A stretch of DNA of 64,000 nucleotides from Sinorhizobium alkalisoli (GCF_008932245.1 NZ_CP034909.1:558001-622000); one strand, 5' to 3'; counted from the first letter of the stretch, positions 45,487-54,729 are shown. Notes: a model not told the origin generated them from the sequence alone. Translations and numbers: made by a program.

Positions 45487-46377
45487 ATGCCCCTGCTTAT
45501 CAGTCGCCGCAGCGTGTTGTTTGCAACCGCCACACTCTTTCCGGCGTTCACCTTGCCGGCTCCTGCGCTGGCTTTCTCCCGAGCGGAGGATGACGTTGCG
45601 AAGCAGCTAGAAGAGCTTGAAAAGCGCACCGGGGGCCGTCTTGGCGTCTCCGTGCTCGACACCCGGACCAATATTTCCTTCGGTCATCGGGAGACCGAAC
45701 GCTTCGCCATGTGTTCGACCTTCAAGGCGCTCGCGGCGGCCTGTGCGTTGGCGCGCATCGATCGGGGAGAGGAGGCGCTCGACCGGCGTATTGCGTTCGG
45801 CAGGGACGTGTTGCTGCCGCATTCTCCAGTCACCGGGAAGCATGTCGGCGGCAATGGGATGACGGTCGCCGCGCTCTGCGAGGCGGCGATCACGATCAGC
45901 GACAACGCCGCCGCCAATCTACTGCTGGAAAGCTTCGGCGGTCCGGCCGGGCTGACATCGTGGCTGCGGTCGATCGGAGACGAGGCGACGCGTCTCGACC
46001 GGATGGAACCCGAGCTCAACGAAGCCGCGTTCGGCGACCCGCGCGATACGACGACGCCTGCGGCGATGCTGGAAACGCTCCGCAAGCTGGCCTTCGGTTC
46101 GGTGCTGTCGGAGAGTTCGCGCCAGCGGCTTGTCGGCTGGATGGTCGCGAACAAGACAGGCGGCGCACGGCTGCGGGCCGGCCTTCCAAGGGACTGGCGG
46201 ATCGGCGACAAGACCGGGACAAGCATGGCCGGCGCCGTCTCGGATATCGGCTTCGCTTGGCCGGACGGGCGTGGACCCATCCTGGTCGCTGTCTACACCG
46301 GTGAGGCGAAAGCGCCGCTCGACGCCCTGAATCCGGTCTTTGCCGAGATCGGCAGGATCATCGCCGGAATGGCCTGA
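45487..46377 (+). CDS. Class A beta-lactamase
   Basis: The 296-residue enzyme hydrolyses beta-lactams in the periplasm. It has a signal with SRR (Tat-like, ISRRSVLFATAT), the serine nucleophile and lysine in CSTFK (Ser77 and Lys80), SDN at 138-140, EPELN (Glu174) and KTG at 242-244. Cys76 directly before the nucleophile is a feature also seen in KPC-type and L2-type enzymes. A partner cysteine at the KPC position after KTG is absent, so carbapenemase activity is not implied. GGAGGGAAT precedes the ATG. No AmpR-like regulator is adjacent. Confidence 0.93.
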   Translation: MPLLISRRSVLFATATLFPAFTLPAPALAFSRAEDDVAKQLEELEKRTGGRLGVSVLDTRTNISFGHRETERFAMCSTFKALAAACALARIDRGEEALDRRIAFGRDVLLPHSPVTGKHVGGNGMTVAALCEAAITISDNAAANLLLESFGGPAGLTSWLRSIGDEATRLDRMEPELNEAAFGDPRDTTTPAAMLETLRKLAFGSVLSESSRQRLVGWMVANKTGGARLRAGLPRDWRIGDKTGTSMAGAVSDIGFAWPDGRGPILVAVYTGEAKAPLDALNPVFAEIGRIIAGMA

Positions 46378-46423
46378 AAACCGTCCAAATCGTTTCGCCG
46401 CAGCCCGTGTCTCTGCGGACCCT

Positions 46424-47926
46424 TCAAGTGCCGCAGAAGGTTTGCAGCACTTCTTCACCGGGCTTCGGCGGTTCCGCATGGGCGGCATGTTGCGGCTGGT
46501 CTTCGTAAGGCATTGAGGTCACGTCGACGAGGGCCTCGAAGAGGGAGAAGTCTGCATCCCGGACTGCCGCATCGATCGCCTGCTCTACCCGATGATTGCG
46601 CGGAATGAAGGCCGGATTGACCGCCCGCATGGCGGCGGCACGCTCGTCCGGCGCCCGCGGTTCGCGCCCGAGCCGGCCCCGCCAGTCCGCGAGCCAGGGC
46701 AAAAGCGCCTCCGGATTTTGGAACAGGCCGGCAAGCTGCGCGTCCGAAGCGTCGTCCTCGACACAGGCCGCAAGCTGGCGGAAGGTGAGGCTGAAGTCCG
46801 CATTGCCCTTGTGCATCAGGGTCAGGAGCGTCTGTATCCGTTCCAGGTCTCCGTCTTCTGCCGTCGCAAGCCCGATCTTTCGCCGCATGCCCTCTAGCCA
46901 GTGCTCCTGGAAGACCGACCCGTATCCGGTGAGGACCTCATTGGCGAGATCGACCGCCGTATCGGCGGCAGGATCGAACAATGTCACCAGTGTCTCGGCC
47001 AGGCGTGCCAGGTTCCACTGCCCGATGGCCGGCTGATTGGCGTAGGCGTAGCGGCCGAACTGGTCGATCGAACTGAACACCTTCTTGGGATCGTATGTAT
47101 CCATGAAGGCGCAGGGCCCGAAGTCGATCGTTTCGCCGGAAACCGTCATGTTGTCGGTGTTCATCACGCCATGGATGAAGCCGACATGCAGCCAGCGCGC
47201 GATCAAAGCGGCTTGGCGCTCCGTGATCGTCTTGAAGAGTGCAAGATAGGGCCGTCCGTCGCCCTTGATCTCCGGATAGTGCCGATCGATCACGTAATCG
47301 GCGAGCGCCCTGACCGCCTCCATATCACCGCGCGCGGCGAAGAACTGGAAAGTGCCGACGCGAATGTGGCTGGCCGCGACGCGGGTGAAGACGGCGCCGG
47401 GCAGTATCTCCTCGCGATAGACGGGCTGGCCGGTGACGGTTGCCGCAAGCGCGCGGGTGGTCGGGATGCCTAGCGCATGCATCGCTTCGCTGACGATATA
47501 TTCGCGCAAGACCGGGCCGAGCGCCGCACGCCCGTCGCCACGGCGCGAATAGGGCGTCTTGCCCGTTCCCTTGAGCTGGATGTCGCGGCGCTTCCCGTTT
47601 CGGTCGATAACCTCTCCGATGAGAATGGCGCGTCCATCGCCGAGCTGAGGGACGAAGGTGCCGAACTGGTGGCCGGCATAGGCCATGGCGAGCGGCTCCG
47701 CACCCGCGGGGACGCGGTTGCCGGAGAAGATCGCTGCGCCGTCACGCTCCAGCGCTTCGACGTCAAGCTGCAGCTCTTCGGCAAGCGCCCTGTTGAGCTT
47801 GATCAGCCAGGGCTCGGCCACCGGTGTCGGCTCGACGCGCGCATAGAACTGTTCAGGCAGCCGCGCAAAGCTGTTGTCGAAACGGAACGGGCCGGTCTCT
47901 GAGGCCGTCGGGGGCGTGTATTCCAT
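46424..47926 (-). CDS. selO: Protein adenylyltransferase SelO (YdiU)
   Basis: SelO is a pseudokinase that transfers AMP from ATP to protein hydroxyls. The protein of about 500 residues has the YAGHQFGTFVPQLGDGRAILIGE nucleotide region, the lysine in QLKGTGKTPYSRRGDGRA, the metal-binding HGVMNTDNMTVSGETIDFGPCAFMD motif, and a terminal FCGT. The cysteine third from the end is where selenocysteine stands in eukaryotic SelO. Two ATG codons are adjacent; the second has better spacing to GGAG and is chosen. It converges with the beta-lactamase gene. Confidence 0.94.
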   Translation of the reverse strand: MEYTPPTASETGPFRFDNSFARLPEQFYARVEPTPVAEPWLIKLNRALAEELQLDVEALERDGAAIFSGNRVPAGAEPLAMAYAGHQFGTFVPQLGDGRAILIGEVIDRNGKRRDIQLKGTGKTPYSRRGDGRAALGPVLREYIVSEAMHALGIPTTRALAATVTGQPVYREEILPGAVFTRVAASHIRVGTFQFFAARGDMEAVRALADYVIDRHYPEIKGDGRPYLALFKTITERQAALIARWLHVGFIHGVMNTDNMTVSGETIDFGPCAFMDTYDPKKVFSSIDQFGRYAYANQPAIGQWNLARLAETLVTLFDPAADTAVDLANEVLTGYGSVFQEHWLEGMRRKIGLATAEDGDLERIQTLLTLMHKGNADFSLTFRQLAACVEDDASDAQLAGLFQNPEALLPWLADWRGRLGREPRAPDERAAAMRAVNPAFIPRNHRVEQAIDAAVRDADFSLFEALVDVTSMPYEDQPQHAAHAEPPKPGEEVLQTFCGT

Positions 47927-48105
47927 CATGCTCCAGCGGCCGTAATGCGAGCTGCCGACCGCCCTTTCACGACGAGTCTACACGAGCCACCCCCTTTTCG
48001 CGAGGGGGCTACACTTCACTACAGCGGGCAAGGGCTGCTGCAGCACGTGGATGGCCGCACGTGCAACATGTCCTTGGGAAAGCGCCCCGCACGGGCGCAA
48101 TCCGA

Positions 48106-49074
48106 TCAGGCGCTGAGCGCCGGCGGCGGCAAACAGGCCTCGCAGATCGCCTCGATGTGGCGGTGATCGGTGCCGCAGCAGCCGCCGAGGATGCGCAGAT
48201 GCGGCATGCGGCCGGTCAGCGCACGGTAACGCTGAGCGAGGTCGCGCATATCGCCGACGTCCAAGGTCTCGCTTTCGTCGAGCTCGGCATGGCTCTTCGC
48301 GGAGGCATTGGCGCGGATGCCGCCGATCCGCCGGACCCAGGCCTGAGTCTGGTCCAGGCTGCCCTCGAAATGGCTCGGATGTGCGCAGTTGACCATGTAA
48401 TAGTGCGGATAGCTTTCGGTTGCCGCGTCTGCGGTTTCGATCGCTTCCTGAAGCGAGCGGCCGGTGACGAGCCTCCCATCGGTCTCCACGGTGAAGGAGA
48501 TGGCGCAGGGCATGCCGTGGTTCCGCGCCGCGCGGGCAATTCCGATCGCTTCGTCGATATTGGTCAGGGTGTAGGCGGCGACCATGTCGGCTTCGCTGGC
48601 GGCAAAGGCCGCCACCTGCGCCGCATGATAGTCTTCCGCTTCTTCGGCCGACATCCGACCGGCCTTGTAACCGTCGCCGCGCGGACCGATTGCGCCGCTG
48701 AGGACGATCGGCGCTTGCGGGCGCTCGTATTCCGCACGCAGTTCCGTCAGCAGGTACACCGCGTCGCGATTGACCTGGTCGAGCGCCTCGGCGTCATAGC
48801 CGAGCTTTGCGCCCCAGTCGGCATTGGCGCGCCAGGTGGCGGTGTCGAGAATGAAGCCGGTCCCGTGGCGTCGGGCAATGTCGAGATAGCGTGTATAGTA
48901 GCGAAGGAGTTGCTGGCGCCCTTCCGAGGACGACAGCAGGACGAAGGAGGCGAAGTGCGGCAGTGCCATGCCTTCGTGAAAAATCAGCGTCGTTTCCAGT
49001 CCGCCGTCGCTCAGGAATGCGCCTCCGCGCAGGAGCGGCAGGTCGTGTCGGTATTTGGCGATTTCGCGTTTCAC
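48106..49074 (-). CDS. Homocysteine S-methyltransferase family protein, GTG start
   Basis: The 322-residue TIM-barrel protein has LSDGGLETTLIFHEG at the start of the barrel and the zinc ligands Cys in MVNCAHPSHF and GGCCGTDHRH near the end. This is the MmuM/BHMT-like pattern for transferring methyl groups to homocysteine from S-methylmethionine or betaine. Given nearby betaine metabolism, a betaine link is possible but unproven. I place the start at GTG 49074, preceded by AGGAGG with five bases spacing; the longer frame adds 21 non-conserved residues. Confidence 0.88.
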   Translation of the reverse strand: MKREIAKYRHDLPLLRGGAFLSDGGLETTLIFHEGMALPHFASFVLLSSSEGRQQLLRYYTRYLDIARRHGTGFILDTATWRANADWGAKLGYDAEALDQVNRDAVYLLTELRAEYERPQAPIVLSGAIGPRGDGYKAGRMSAEEAEDYHAAQVAAFAASEADMVAAYTLTNIDEAIGIARAARNHGMPCAISFTVETDGRLVTGRSLQEAIETADAATESYPHYYMVNCAHPSHFEGSLDQTQAWVRRIGGIRANASAKSHAELDESETLDVGDMRDLAQRYRALTGRMPHLRILGGCCGTDHRHIEAICEACLPPPALSA

Positions 49075-49179
49075 CCTTTCCTCCTCTTTTGCTGCAGACC
49101 AGGGTGAGGTCGCCAGGCGCCCCCCATCCCGCTTCAATGCTGGCTTTTCTGCCTTTTTATCGGCAGCTAAACTAGCGGT

Positions 49180-49191
49180 CTTGCGGTATAG
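49180..49191 (+). repeat. Direct repeat CTTGCGGTATAG, copy 1
   Basis: First of two identical 12-base copies upstream of the TetR-family pseudogene; the second lies at 49294-49305. Spacing start to start is 114 bases. They may be regulator binding sites. Confidence 0.5.
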
Positions 49192-49293
49192 TATTGCCGG
49201 AATAGCCGCATATCGCTGTCACATCAGGAACTTGCCGTCGGGATTGGCGACGGGAGACCCGGCTGACGCCGCCTCTTCGAAATCAAAACTGTA

Positions 49294-49305
49294 CTTGCGG
49301 TATAG
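49294..49305 (+). repeat. Direct repeat CTTGCGGTATAG, copy 2
   Basis: Second copy, ending nine bases before the tetR ATG and overlapping its AGGAG ribosome site. TetR-type repressors commonly bind over their own start, so autoregulation is plausible. Confidence 0.5.
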
Positions 49306-49314
49306 GAGTGGACC

Positions 49315-49928
49315 ATGCGAAAGGGCGAGGAAACCCGCGCAAAGATCCTCGATGCCGCCGAAGTTGCGGTACTGGCGAAGGGTTTCGGCGCGACATCGAT
49401 GAGTTGATCGTCGAAATCGGCATCACCAAAGGCGGGTTCTTCTATCATTTCCGCGACAAGAACGAACTCGCCAAGGCGCTGCTCGAACGCTACATCGAAA
49501 ATGACGAGCGCATCTACGACGAGATATTCGGGCGGGCACGTGAACTCGCGGACGATCCGCTGCAGTCCTTCCTGACAGGCCTGAAGCTGCTGTCCGAGTT
49601 GCTCGCGGACCTGCCGAACGGCCATCCCGGCTGCCTGGTCGCCACCATGTGCACGCAGGAGCGTGCGTTCGATCGGGAGATCCAGGCGATAAACCGCCAG
49701 GCAGCGTTGATGTGGCGCAAGCGTTTCGGCGCCATGTTCAGGGAGATCATGCTGACCTACCGCCCGCGCGAGCCGCTCGAGGCCGATCAACTGGCCGACA
49801 TGGTCTCGACCGTTCTCGAGGGCGGCATCGTGCTCTCAAAGGCGCTGAAGGAGCCGAAGAGCCTTCCCGATCAACTCCTCGTTTTTCGCAGCTTCGTGCG
49901 ACTGCTGTTCCAGCCGAAGAACCAGTGA
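49315..49928 (+). pseudogene. TetR-family regulator with a frameshift in the HTH
   Basis: From ATG 49315 (AGGAG six bases upstream) the frame reads MRKGEETRAKILDAAEVAVL and on to GATSMS, then stops at 49405. The rest of a TetR protein (DELIVEIGITKGGFFYHFRD and the ligand domain ending VRLLFQPKNQ) continues in another frame to 49928. The sequence at the break, ACATCGATGAG, is short of four bases compared with the expected ACATCGATCGATGAG, a contraction of an ATCG tandem repeat. Restoring it would give SIDELIVEIG, the common TetR spelling. A functional truncated product is unlikely because the DNA-binding helix is cut. Confidence 0.8.
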
Positions 49929-49941
49929 TATGAGGGCGAGG

Positions 49942-50469
49942 TCAGGAACTCTCGTCCTCCATGGCGGCGGCGAGTTCCGCAAGCTTGCGCACAGTATTGA
50001 GGTTGCGTGCCGTGCCGGCCTTCAGTGCCGGCAGCTTGAGCTTCGAGCGGCCGGATCCGTTCGGATAATGGATGAAGATCTCCCGGCCATCGATCTGCGC
50101 CTCCTCTCCACCCGGCGCCACGAGATCGTCGAGTGCATCGGCAGGAGGTGGTTTCCGTAGGAAGGTGACGAGCAGGAAATTCGGCCTGGCCCCAGGAAAC
50201 GGTGCCCTGGCCAAGACGTCTTCAAGCGCGCGTCGGCTGCGCAGGATCACGCCCGGCGCCTTGCCCATCCTGGCAGCGAGCGCGTCCTCAAGCCTCCGCC
50301 GCGCTTCGGTTTCCGAGAGCTCGGAGCGGAAGAGGACATTGCCGCTCTGGATGTAGGTCCTGACGTCGGTGAAGCCAAGGCCCTCGCAGATCGACCTCAG
50401 CTCCGCCATGGCAAGCGTTCCGGTGCCGCCGACATTGACTGCCCTCAGCAGAGCGATGTGGACCGGCAC
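49942..50469 (-). CDS. DUF1697 protein, GTG start
   Basis: The 175-residue protein starts MPVHIALLRAVNVGGTGTLA (GTG-encoded) and has conserved segments YIQSGNVLFRSE and DVLARAPFPGARPNFLLVTFL of the DUF1697 family, whose role is unknown. A longer frame exists, but GGAGG lies seven bases before GTG 50469. It begins 11 bases after the oligopeptidase B gene ends on the same strand, so the two are probably co-transcribed. Confidence 0.82.
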   Translation of the reverse strand: MPVHIALLRAVNVGGTGTLAMAELRSICEGLGFTDVRTYIQSGNVLFRSELSETEARRRLEDALAARMGKAPGVILRSRRALEDVLARAPFPGARPNFLLVTFLRKPPPADALDDLVAPGGEEAQIDGREIFIHYPNGSGRSKLKLPALKAGTARNLNTVRKLAELAAAMEDESS

Positions 50470-50480
50470 CGCGCTACCTC

Positions 50481-52589
50481 CTACGCCTTGCCAGCGACCT
50501 TGATGGCAAAGGCATATTCGAAGGCGATCTCCTCGAGGCGCTGGAAGCGCCCGGATGCGCCGCCATGGCCGGCATCCATGTTGGTCTTCAACAGGATAGG
50601 TTCGCTGCCGGTCGTCTTTTCGCGCAGCCTCGCCACCCACTTCGCCGGTTCCCAATAGGTAACGCGCGGATCGGTCAAACCACCAAGCGCCAGGATCGCC
50701 GGGTAAGGCCTGGCCTCCACATTGTCATAGGGAGAGTAGCCGGCGATGATGTCATAGAATTCTTCGCTTTCGATCGGGTTTCCCCATTCGGGCCATTCCG
50801 GCGGCGTCAGCGGCAAGGTGTCGTCGAGCATGGTGTTCAGCACGTCGACGAAGGGGACCGCGGCGATGATGCCGCGGAACTTCTCCGGCGCCATATTGGC
50901 GATCGCGCCCATCAGCATGCCGCCTGCCGAGCCACCTTCGGCGATGATGTTGGAGTAGGAGGTGAACTTCTCCTCATTCAGAAAGTCGGCCGCGGCGATG
51001 AAGTCTTTGAACGTGTTGATCTTCTTCGCCATCTTGCCGTCTTCGTACCATTGAAAGCCCCTATCCTTGCCGCCGCGGATATGGGCGATGGCGTAGACGA
51101 AGCCGCGGTCCACGAGCGACAGGCAATTGGTGTTGAAGCCCGCCGGAATGGTGATGCCGTAAGCCCCGTAGCCGTAGAGCAGGCAGGGTGCGGAGCCGTC
51201 GAGCGGCGTGTCCTTGCGATAGAGAAGTGTGACCGGAACCGGGGCTCCATCCGGAGCGGGTGCGAAGACGCGGCGGGTGACGTAGTCGTCCGGATTGTGC
51301 CCGGACGGCACTTCCTGGGTCTTGAGCAGCGTCCGCTCGCGCGTCGCCATATTGTAGTCGAAGAGTTGCGACGGGGTCGTCATCGAGGAATACGAGAAGC
51401 GGATAACTTCGGTGTCGTATTCGGCGGCGCCCGAGAGCCCCAGGGAGTAGGCCTCCTCGGCGAAGGCGATCGCGTGTTCCTCGCCGGTCTTGCGGTCGCG
51501 GATGACAATTTCCGGAAGCCCCTCGCGCCGCTGCAACCAGACGAGATGGCGCGCATAGGCCATATGGCTGAGGATAAGCGTGCCCGGCCTGTGCGGAACC
51601 ACTTCGCGCCAGTTTTCCTTTTGCGGCGCTGCGACGGGCGATTCCATGATCTTGAAGTCCTTTGCGCCGTCGGCATTGGTCAGGATATAGAAAACGTCGC
51701 CACCTTCGGTCATGGAATATTCGAGGCCGGTGACGCGTTCCGCCACGAGCTTCGGCTCGGCCGCGAGGTCCGTGGTCGCGATGATGCGATATTCGCTGGT
51801 CTGGTGGTCGTGGATGTCGATGAAGATGAAATCGTCGATAAGCGACCCGCCGACCGACATGAAGAAGCCTGGATCCTTTTCCTCATAAACGAGCCGGTCG
51901 TCCGACTGCCGCGTGCCCACGACGTGATGGTAAATCTTCGATGGCCGATGGTTCTCGTCGAGCACCGTGTAGAAGAAGCTCTTGCCGTCCGCTGCCCAGG
52001 CGCCGCCGCCGCCGGTATTCTCGACCACATCGGCGAGATCGCCACCGGTCGCAAGGTCGCGCACCTTCAGCGTGTAATATTCCGACCCCTTGTCGTCATA
52101 GCCCCAGATGCCACGGGCATGGTCGCTCGAATGATTGAGGCCGGCAATGCGGAAATAGGCTTTTCCCTCGGCTTCCTTGTCGCCGTCGAGCAGCACCTGC
52201 CGGATCGTCTCGTCGCCGACCGCTCCTTCGCGTGGGATCCGGAAGTAACGCGGATGTTCGCCGCCTTTCACGTAAAAGGTGCCGTAGGCGAAGGCGCCGT
52301 CCTTCATCGGAACGGAGGAATCGTCTTCCTTGATGCGGCCGCGCATTTCGGCAAACAGCGTCTTTTGCAGATCCTTGGTGTCCGCCATGGCGGCGTTCAT
52401 ATATTCGTTTTCGGCTTCGAGATGCTTGCGGATCTGCGGATCCAGGATCGACGGGTCCTTGAACATGGCCTGCCAGTTGTCGGCCCTGAGCCAAGCGTAG
52501 TCGTCGGTCCGGGCGATGCCGTGGCGCGTGTCCGTGACCGGCTTTTTCGGAGCGACGGGTGCGGCGGGCAGGTTCTTGAAAACGGACAA
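50481..52589 (-). CDS. ptrB: Prolyl-oligopeptidase family peptidase (oligopeptidase B)
   Basis: The 702-residue serine peptidase has an amino-terminal propeller and a C-terminal alpha/beta hydrolase domain. The nucleophile motif is GGSAGGMLMG near residue 554 and the catalytic histidine is in MDAGHGGASGRF near residue 677. Oligopeptidase B cleaves small peptides after basic residues. The start is TTG (52589), the only plausible start with a ribosome site (CGGAGACCCGAC) before MSVFKNLPAAPVAPKKP. It is followed closely by the DUF1697 gene. Confidence 0.9.
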   Translation of the reverse strand: MSVFKNLPAAPVAPKKPVTDTRHGIARTDDYAWLRADNWQAMFKDPSILDPQIRKHLEAENEYMNAAMADTKDLQKTLFAEMRGRIKEDDSSVPMKDGAFAYGTFYVKGGEHPRYFRIPREGAVGDETIRQVLLDGDKEAEGKAYFRIAGLNHSSDHARGIWGYDDKGSEYYTLKVRDLATGGDLADVVENTGGGGAWAADGKSFFYTVLDENHRPSKIYHHVVGTRQSDDRLVYEEKDPGFFMSVGGSLIDDFIFIDIHDHQTSEYRIIATTDLAAEPKLVAERVTGLEYSMTEGGDVFYILTNADGAKDFKIMESPVAAPQKENWREVVPHRPGTLILSHMAYARHLVWLQRREGLPEIVIRDRKTGEEHAIAFAEEAYSLGLSGAAEYDTEVIRFSYSSMTTPSQLFDYNMATRERTLLKTQEVPSGHNPDDYVTRRVFAPAPDGAPVPVTLLYRKDTPLDGSAPCLLYGYGAYGITIPAGFNTNCLSLVDRGFVYAIAHIRGGKDRGFQWYEDGKMAKKINTFKDFIAAADFLNEEKFTSYSNIIAEGGSAGGMLMGAIANMAPEKFRGIIAAVPFVDVLNTMLDDTLPLTPPEWPEWGNPIESEEFYDIIAGYSPYDNVEARPYPAILALGGLTDPRVTYWEPAKWVARLREKTTGSEPILLKTNMDAGHGGASGRFQRLEEIAFEYAFAIKVAGKA

Positions 52590-52690
52590 GTCGGGTCTCC
52601 GGGAGCTATTCTGCGAGAGACCATGAGATAGAGAGCGCCTGCACGGCGATCAAGCGGAAAGCGCGGGCGCGGTTTAGGTGCTGCCCTTGA

Positions 52691-53530
52691 TCAGGCCGAC
52701 AATGCCGCGGCATTGTCCTTCGCGTAGGTTTCGAGGGAGCGGGGCTTCTTGCCGGTCAGTCTTTCCACGTCGGCGGTCACCCTGTCCATGCGGCCTTCCC
52801 GGACGGGCCGAAAAACGCCTGCGACGTAACGAGCATAATCTTCCGGGACGCCGGCGGTCGCCAGCATGCCGACGAAGGTCTCCTCGTCGACCGGTTTATA
52901 GACGATGGGCCTGCCGATGGCCTGCGAAAGGATTGCCGCCGCTTCGTGATAGCTCAATGCCTTTGGGCCGGTGAGATCGAAGGCCAGGCCGCTGAAGGCG
53001 TCGGTTGTCAGTGCTGCGGCGGCACATTCGGCGACGTCGCGCACGTCGATGAAGCCGGTTTTGCTATCCGCCGCCGGCACGGCAATGACGCCATGACGAA
53101 TGCCCTCCAGCCAATGGCTGTGAAAGTTGTCGGCGAAGGTGTTGGGGCGGAGGATGATGAATTGTGCTCCGGTTTTTTCGAGGAAGAGTTCTACTCGACG
53201 ATAGGGATGGTCCTCGTCGGCGTCCGCGCCGATGACGCTCATCAGGACGTTCTTGACGCCGCGGGCGGCAGCCGCGTGGATCATTGGCGTCAGCAGCGCC
53301 CCCGGGTCCGTATAACCGTCCGGGGCCATCACGAAAACACGGTCGACACCCTCGAGCGCGTGGCCATAGGTCGAACAGTCCCGGTAGTCGAAGGCAATCG
53401 TTTCGGCGCCCTCGGCAGGTGTGGCCCCGCGGCTTGCCGCCTTCACGCGTTCGCCCCTTTCGACGAGAGAGCGCACCAGTTTGCTGCCGACCCTGCCGCC
53501 GGACCCGAGAACGAGAATCTTGCCGCCCAT
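52691..53530 (-). CDS. NmrA-like NAD(P)-binding protein
   Basis: The 279-residue protein starts MGGKILVLGSGGRVGSKLVR with a Rossmann GxxGxxG site. Family segments include GVDRVFVMAPDGY, LRPNTFADNF and FIDVRDVAECAAAAL. NmrA/atypical SDR members such as NAD(P)H:quinone oxidoreductase QorB bind NAD(P) and may reduce quinones or sense redox. Start 53530 is preferred over a longer frame because of GGGAGG upstream. The C-terminal part matches the extended SDR of this group. Confidence 0.85.
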   Translation of the reverse strand: MGGKILVLGSGGRVGSKLVRSLVERGERVKAASRGATPAEGAETIAFDYRDCSTYGHALEGVDRVFVMAPDGYTDPGALLTPMIHAAAARGVKNVLMSVIGADADEDHPYRRVELFLEKTGAQFIILRPNTFADNFHSHWLEGIRHGVIAVPAADSKTGFIDVRDVAECAAAALTTDAFSGLAFDLTGPKALSYHEAAAILSQAIGRPIVYKPVDEETFVGMLATAGVPEDYARYVAGVFRPVREGRMDRVTADVERLTGKKPRSLETYAKDNAAALSA

Positions 53531-53634
53531 CGCCTTGCCTCCCAGCCTGTCGTTCAAACGATAACGATAGAACTGGATGAAATTGCGGAGGTCGAGATCG
53601 GCAAGGCAAGGCGATGCGGGCGCAAAAGCGCACT

Positions 53635-54543
53635 CTACGCGGCAAGTGTGAGGCCGATTCCCCAGGGATCGACGAGACTGTGAAGGTCGCCTTCGCGGCG
53701 CACCGGTATTCCGGCCTCCTCGAGCCTGTCTGATATGGCCGTTAGATTCTTCGGATCCCTAAGGCGAAGCGTGTATTCCCTGAGGCCAGTCATCCTGCCC
53801 TCGCGTTTCGGGGCTCCTCGCGAATTCCAGATATTGGCTGCGATATGATGGTGGTACTTGCCCGTCGCGAAGAAACTTGCCCCCGGATAGCGAGCCATGA
53901 GGTCGAGTCGCAGCAAGTCGCGGAAGAACGCATCCGCCTGCGGCAAATGCGAAACTTGAAGATGAATATGGCCGATCGTGCTGCCTTCGGCGAGGCCGCT
54001 CCACTCGTCTTGCCGTGCCTCGTCGTAGAGCGCCTGGAGGTCGAGTGGCAGCGTCTTCATCTCGACGGTGCCGTGCGGATGATAGGTCCACTCCTTACGC
54101 GGGCGATCGCGGTAGACTTCGACACCGTTTCCTTCGGGATCGGAGAGATAGATCGCTTCGCTGACGAGGTGGTCGGACGCGCCCTGCAGGCGAATGCCAT
54201 CGTCCAGGGCATGCGCCAGCCAGCGACCGAGTTCACGGCGATCCGGTACGAGATAGGCGACGTGAAAGAGGCCGGGCGCGTTGCGCGGCGCCCTTGCGGC
54301 ATTTCCAGCGCTGGTGAGTGTGAGGAGGGGCCGTCCCGCGACGCCGAGCACCGCTCCACTCGCGCTCGTCTCTAGCGCCGCAAGGCCCATGATCCGCTGA
54401 TACCAGGCCAGGACCATCGGAAGGTCCTCGACGACGAGATGCGCTCGCTCGACATAGGTCGGCATCGACACGGCGTGATCGGCAGGAAAGTCGACCGCTG
54501 GGTCCGAGGTCGTTAGGTGTTCCATCATCATCATCATCATCAT
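53635..54543 (-). CDS. VOC-family dioxygenase, start in seven tandem ATG codons
   Basis: The protein of about 300 residues has two VOC domains and resembles catechol 2,3-dioxygenase-like proteins such as B. subtilis CatE. Metal ligands are His in YVERAHLVVEDL and HIHLQVSHL, with a Glu in the second-domain strands. The gene starts with seven ATG codons (54543 down to 54525), directly after GGAAGG. The third ATG has ideal ribosome spacing, so the real first codon is ambiguous; 54543 is given as the outer limit. Catechol ring cleavage is the family reaction; the substrate is unproven. Confidence 0.85.
   Translation of the reverse strand: MMMMMMMEHLTTSDPAVDFPADHAVSMPTYVERAHLVVEDLPMVLAWYQRIMGLAALETSASGAVLGVAGRPLLTLTSAGNAARAPRNAPGLFHVAYLVPDRRELGRWLAHALDDGIRLQGASDHLVSEAIYLSDPEGNGVEVYRDRPRKEWTYHPHGTVEMKTLPLDLQALYDEARQDEWSGLAEGSTIGHIHLQVSHLPQADAFFRDLLRLDLMARYPGASFFATGKYHHHIAANIWNSRGAPKREGRMTGLREYTLRLRDPKNLTAISDRLEEAGIPVRREGDLHSLVDPWGIGLTLAA
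54525..54543 (-). repeat. Trinucleotide repeat (ATG x7) at a start codon
   Basis: CAT repeated seven times on the plus strand, 21 bases 54523-54543, places seven consecutive ATG codons after GGAAGG. Slipped-strand changes in repeat number would alter spacing from the ribosome site and the number of N-terminal Met residues. Confidence 0.85.
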
Positions 54544-54729
54544 CCTTCCGGACCGCGGCCATCCATCATTTGTCCCGGGTCCCAGCCTCGAAGTTTAGCC
54601 CAATATGATCACGTGATCCCGTTCGGGAAAGCCATTATATTCCTTGATGTTGTGTTCGATGAGCGTTGACAGTCGTGGCTGTCGCCCTAACTCCTGATGT
54701 GGGCGATGCGGGCGCGAGGGTGGTGCTGA

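Noticed and set aside
50565..52631. 688-codon plus-strand frame opposite ptrB
   Set aside because: The minus-strand peptidase has clear catalytic motifs; this is its mirror frame.
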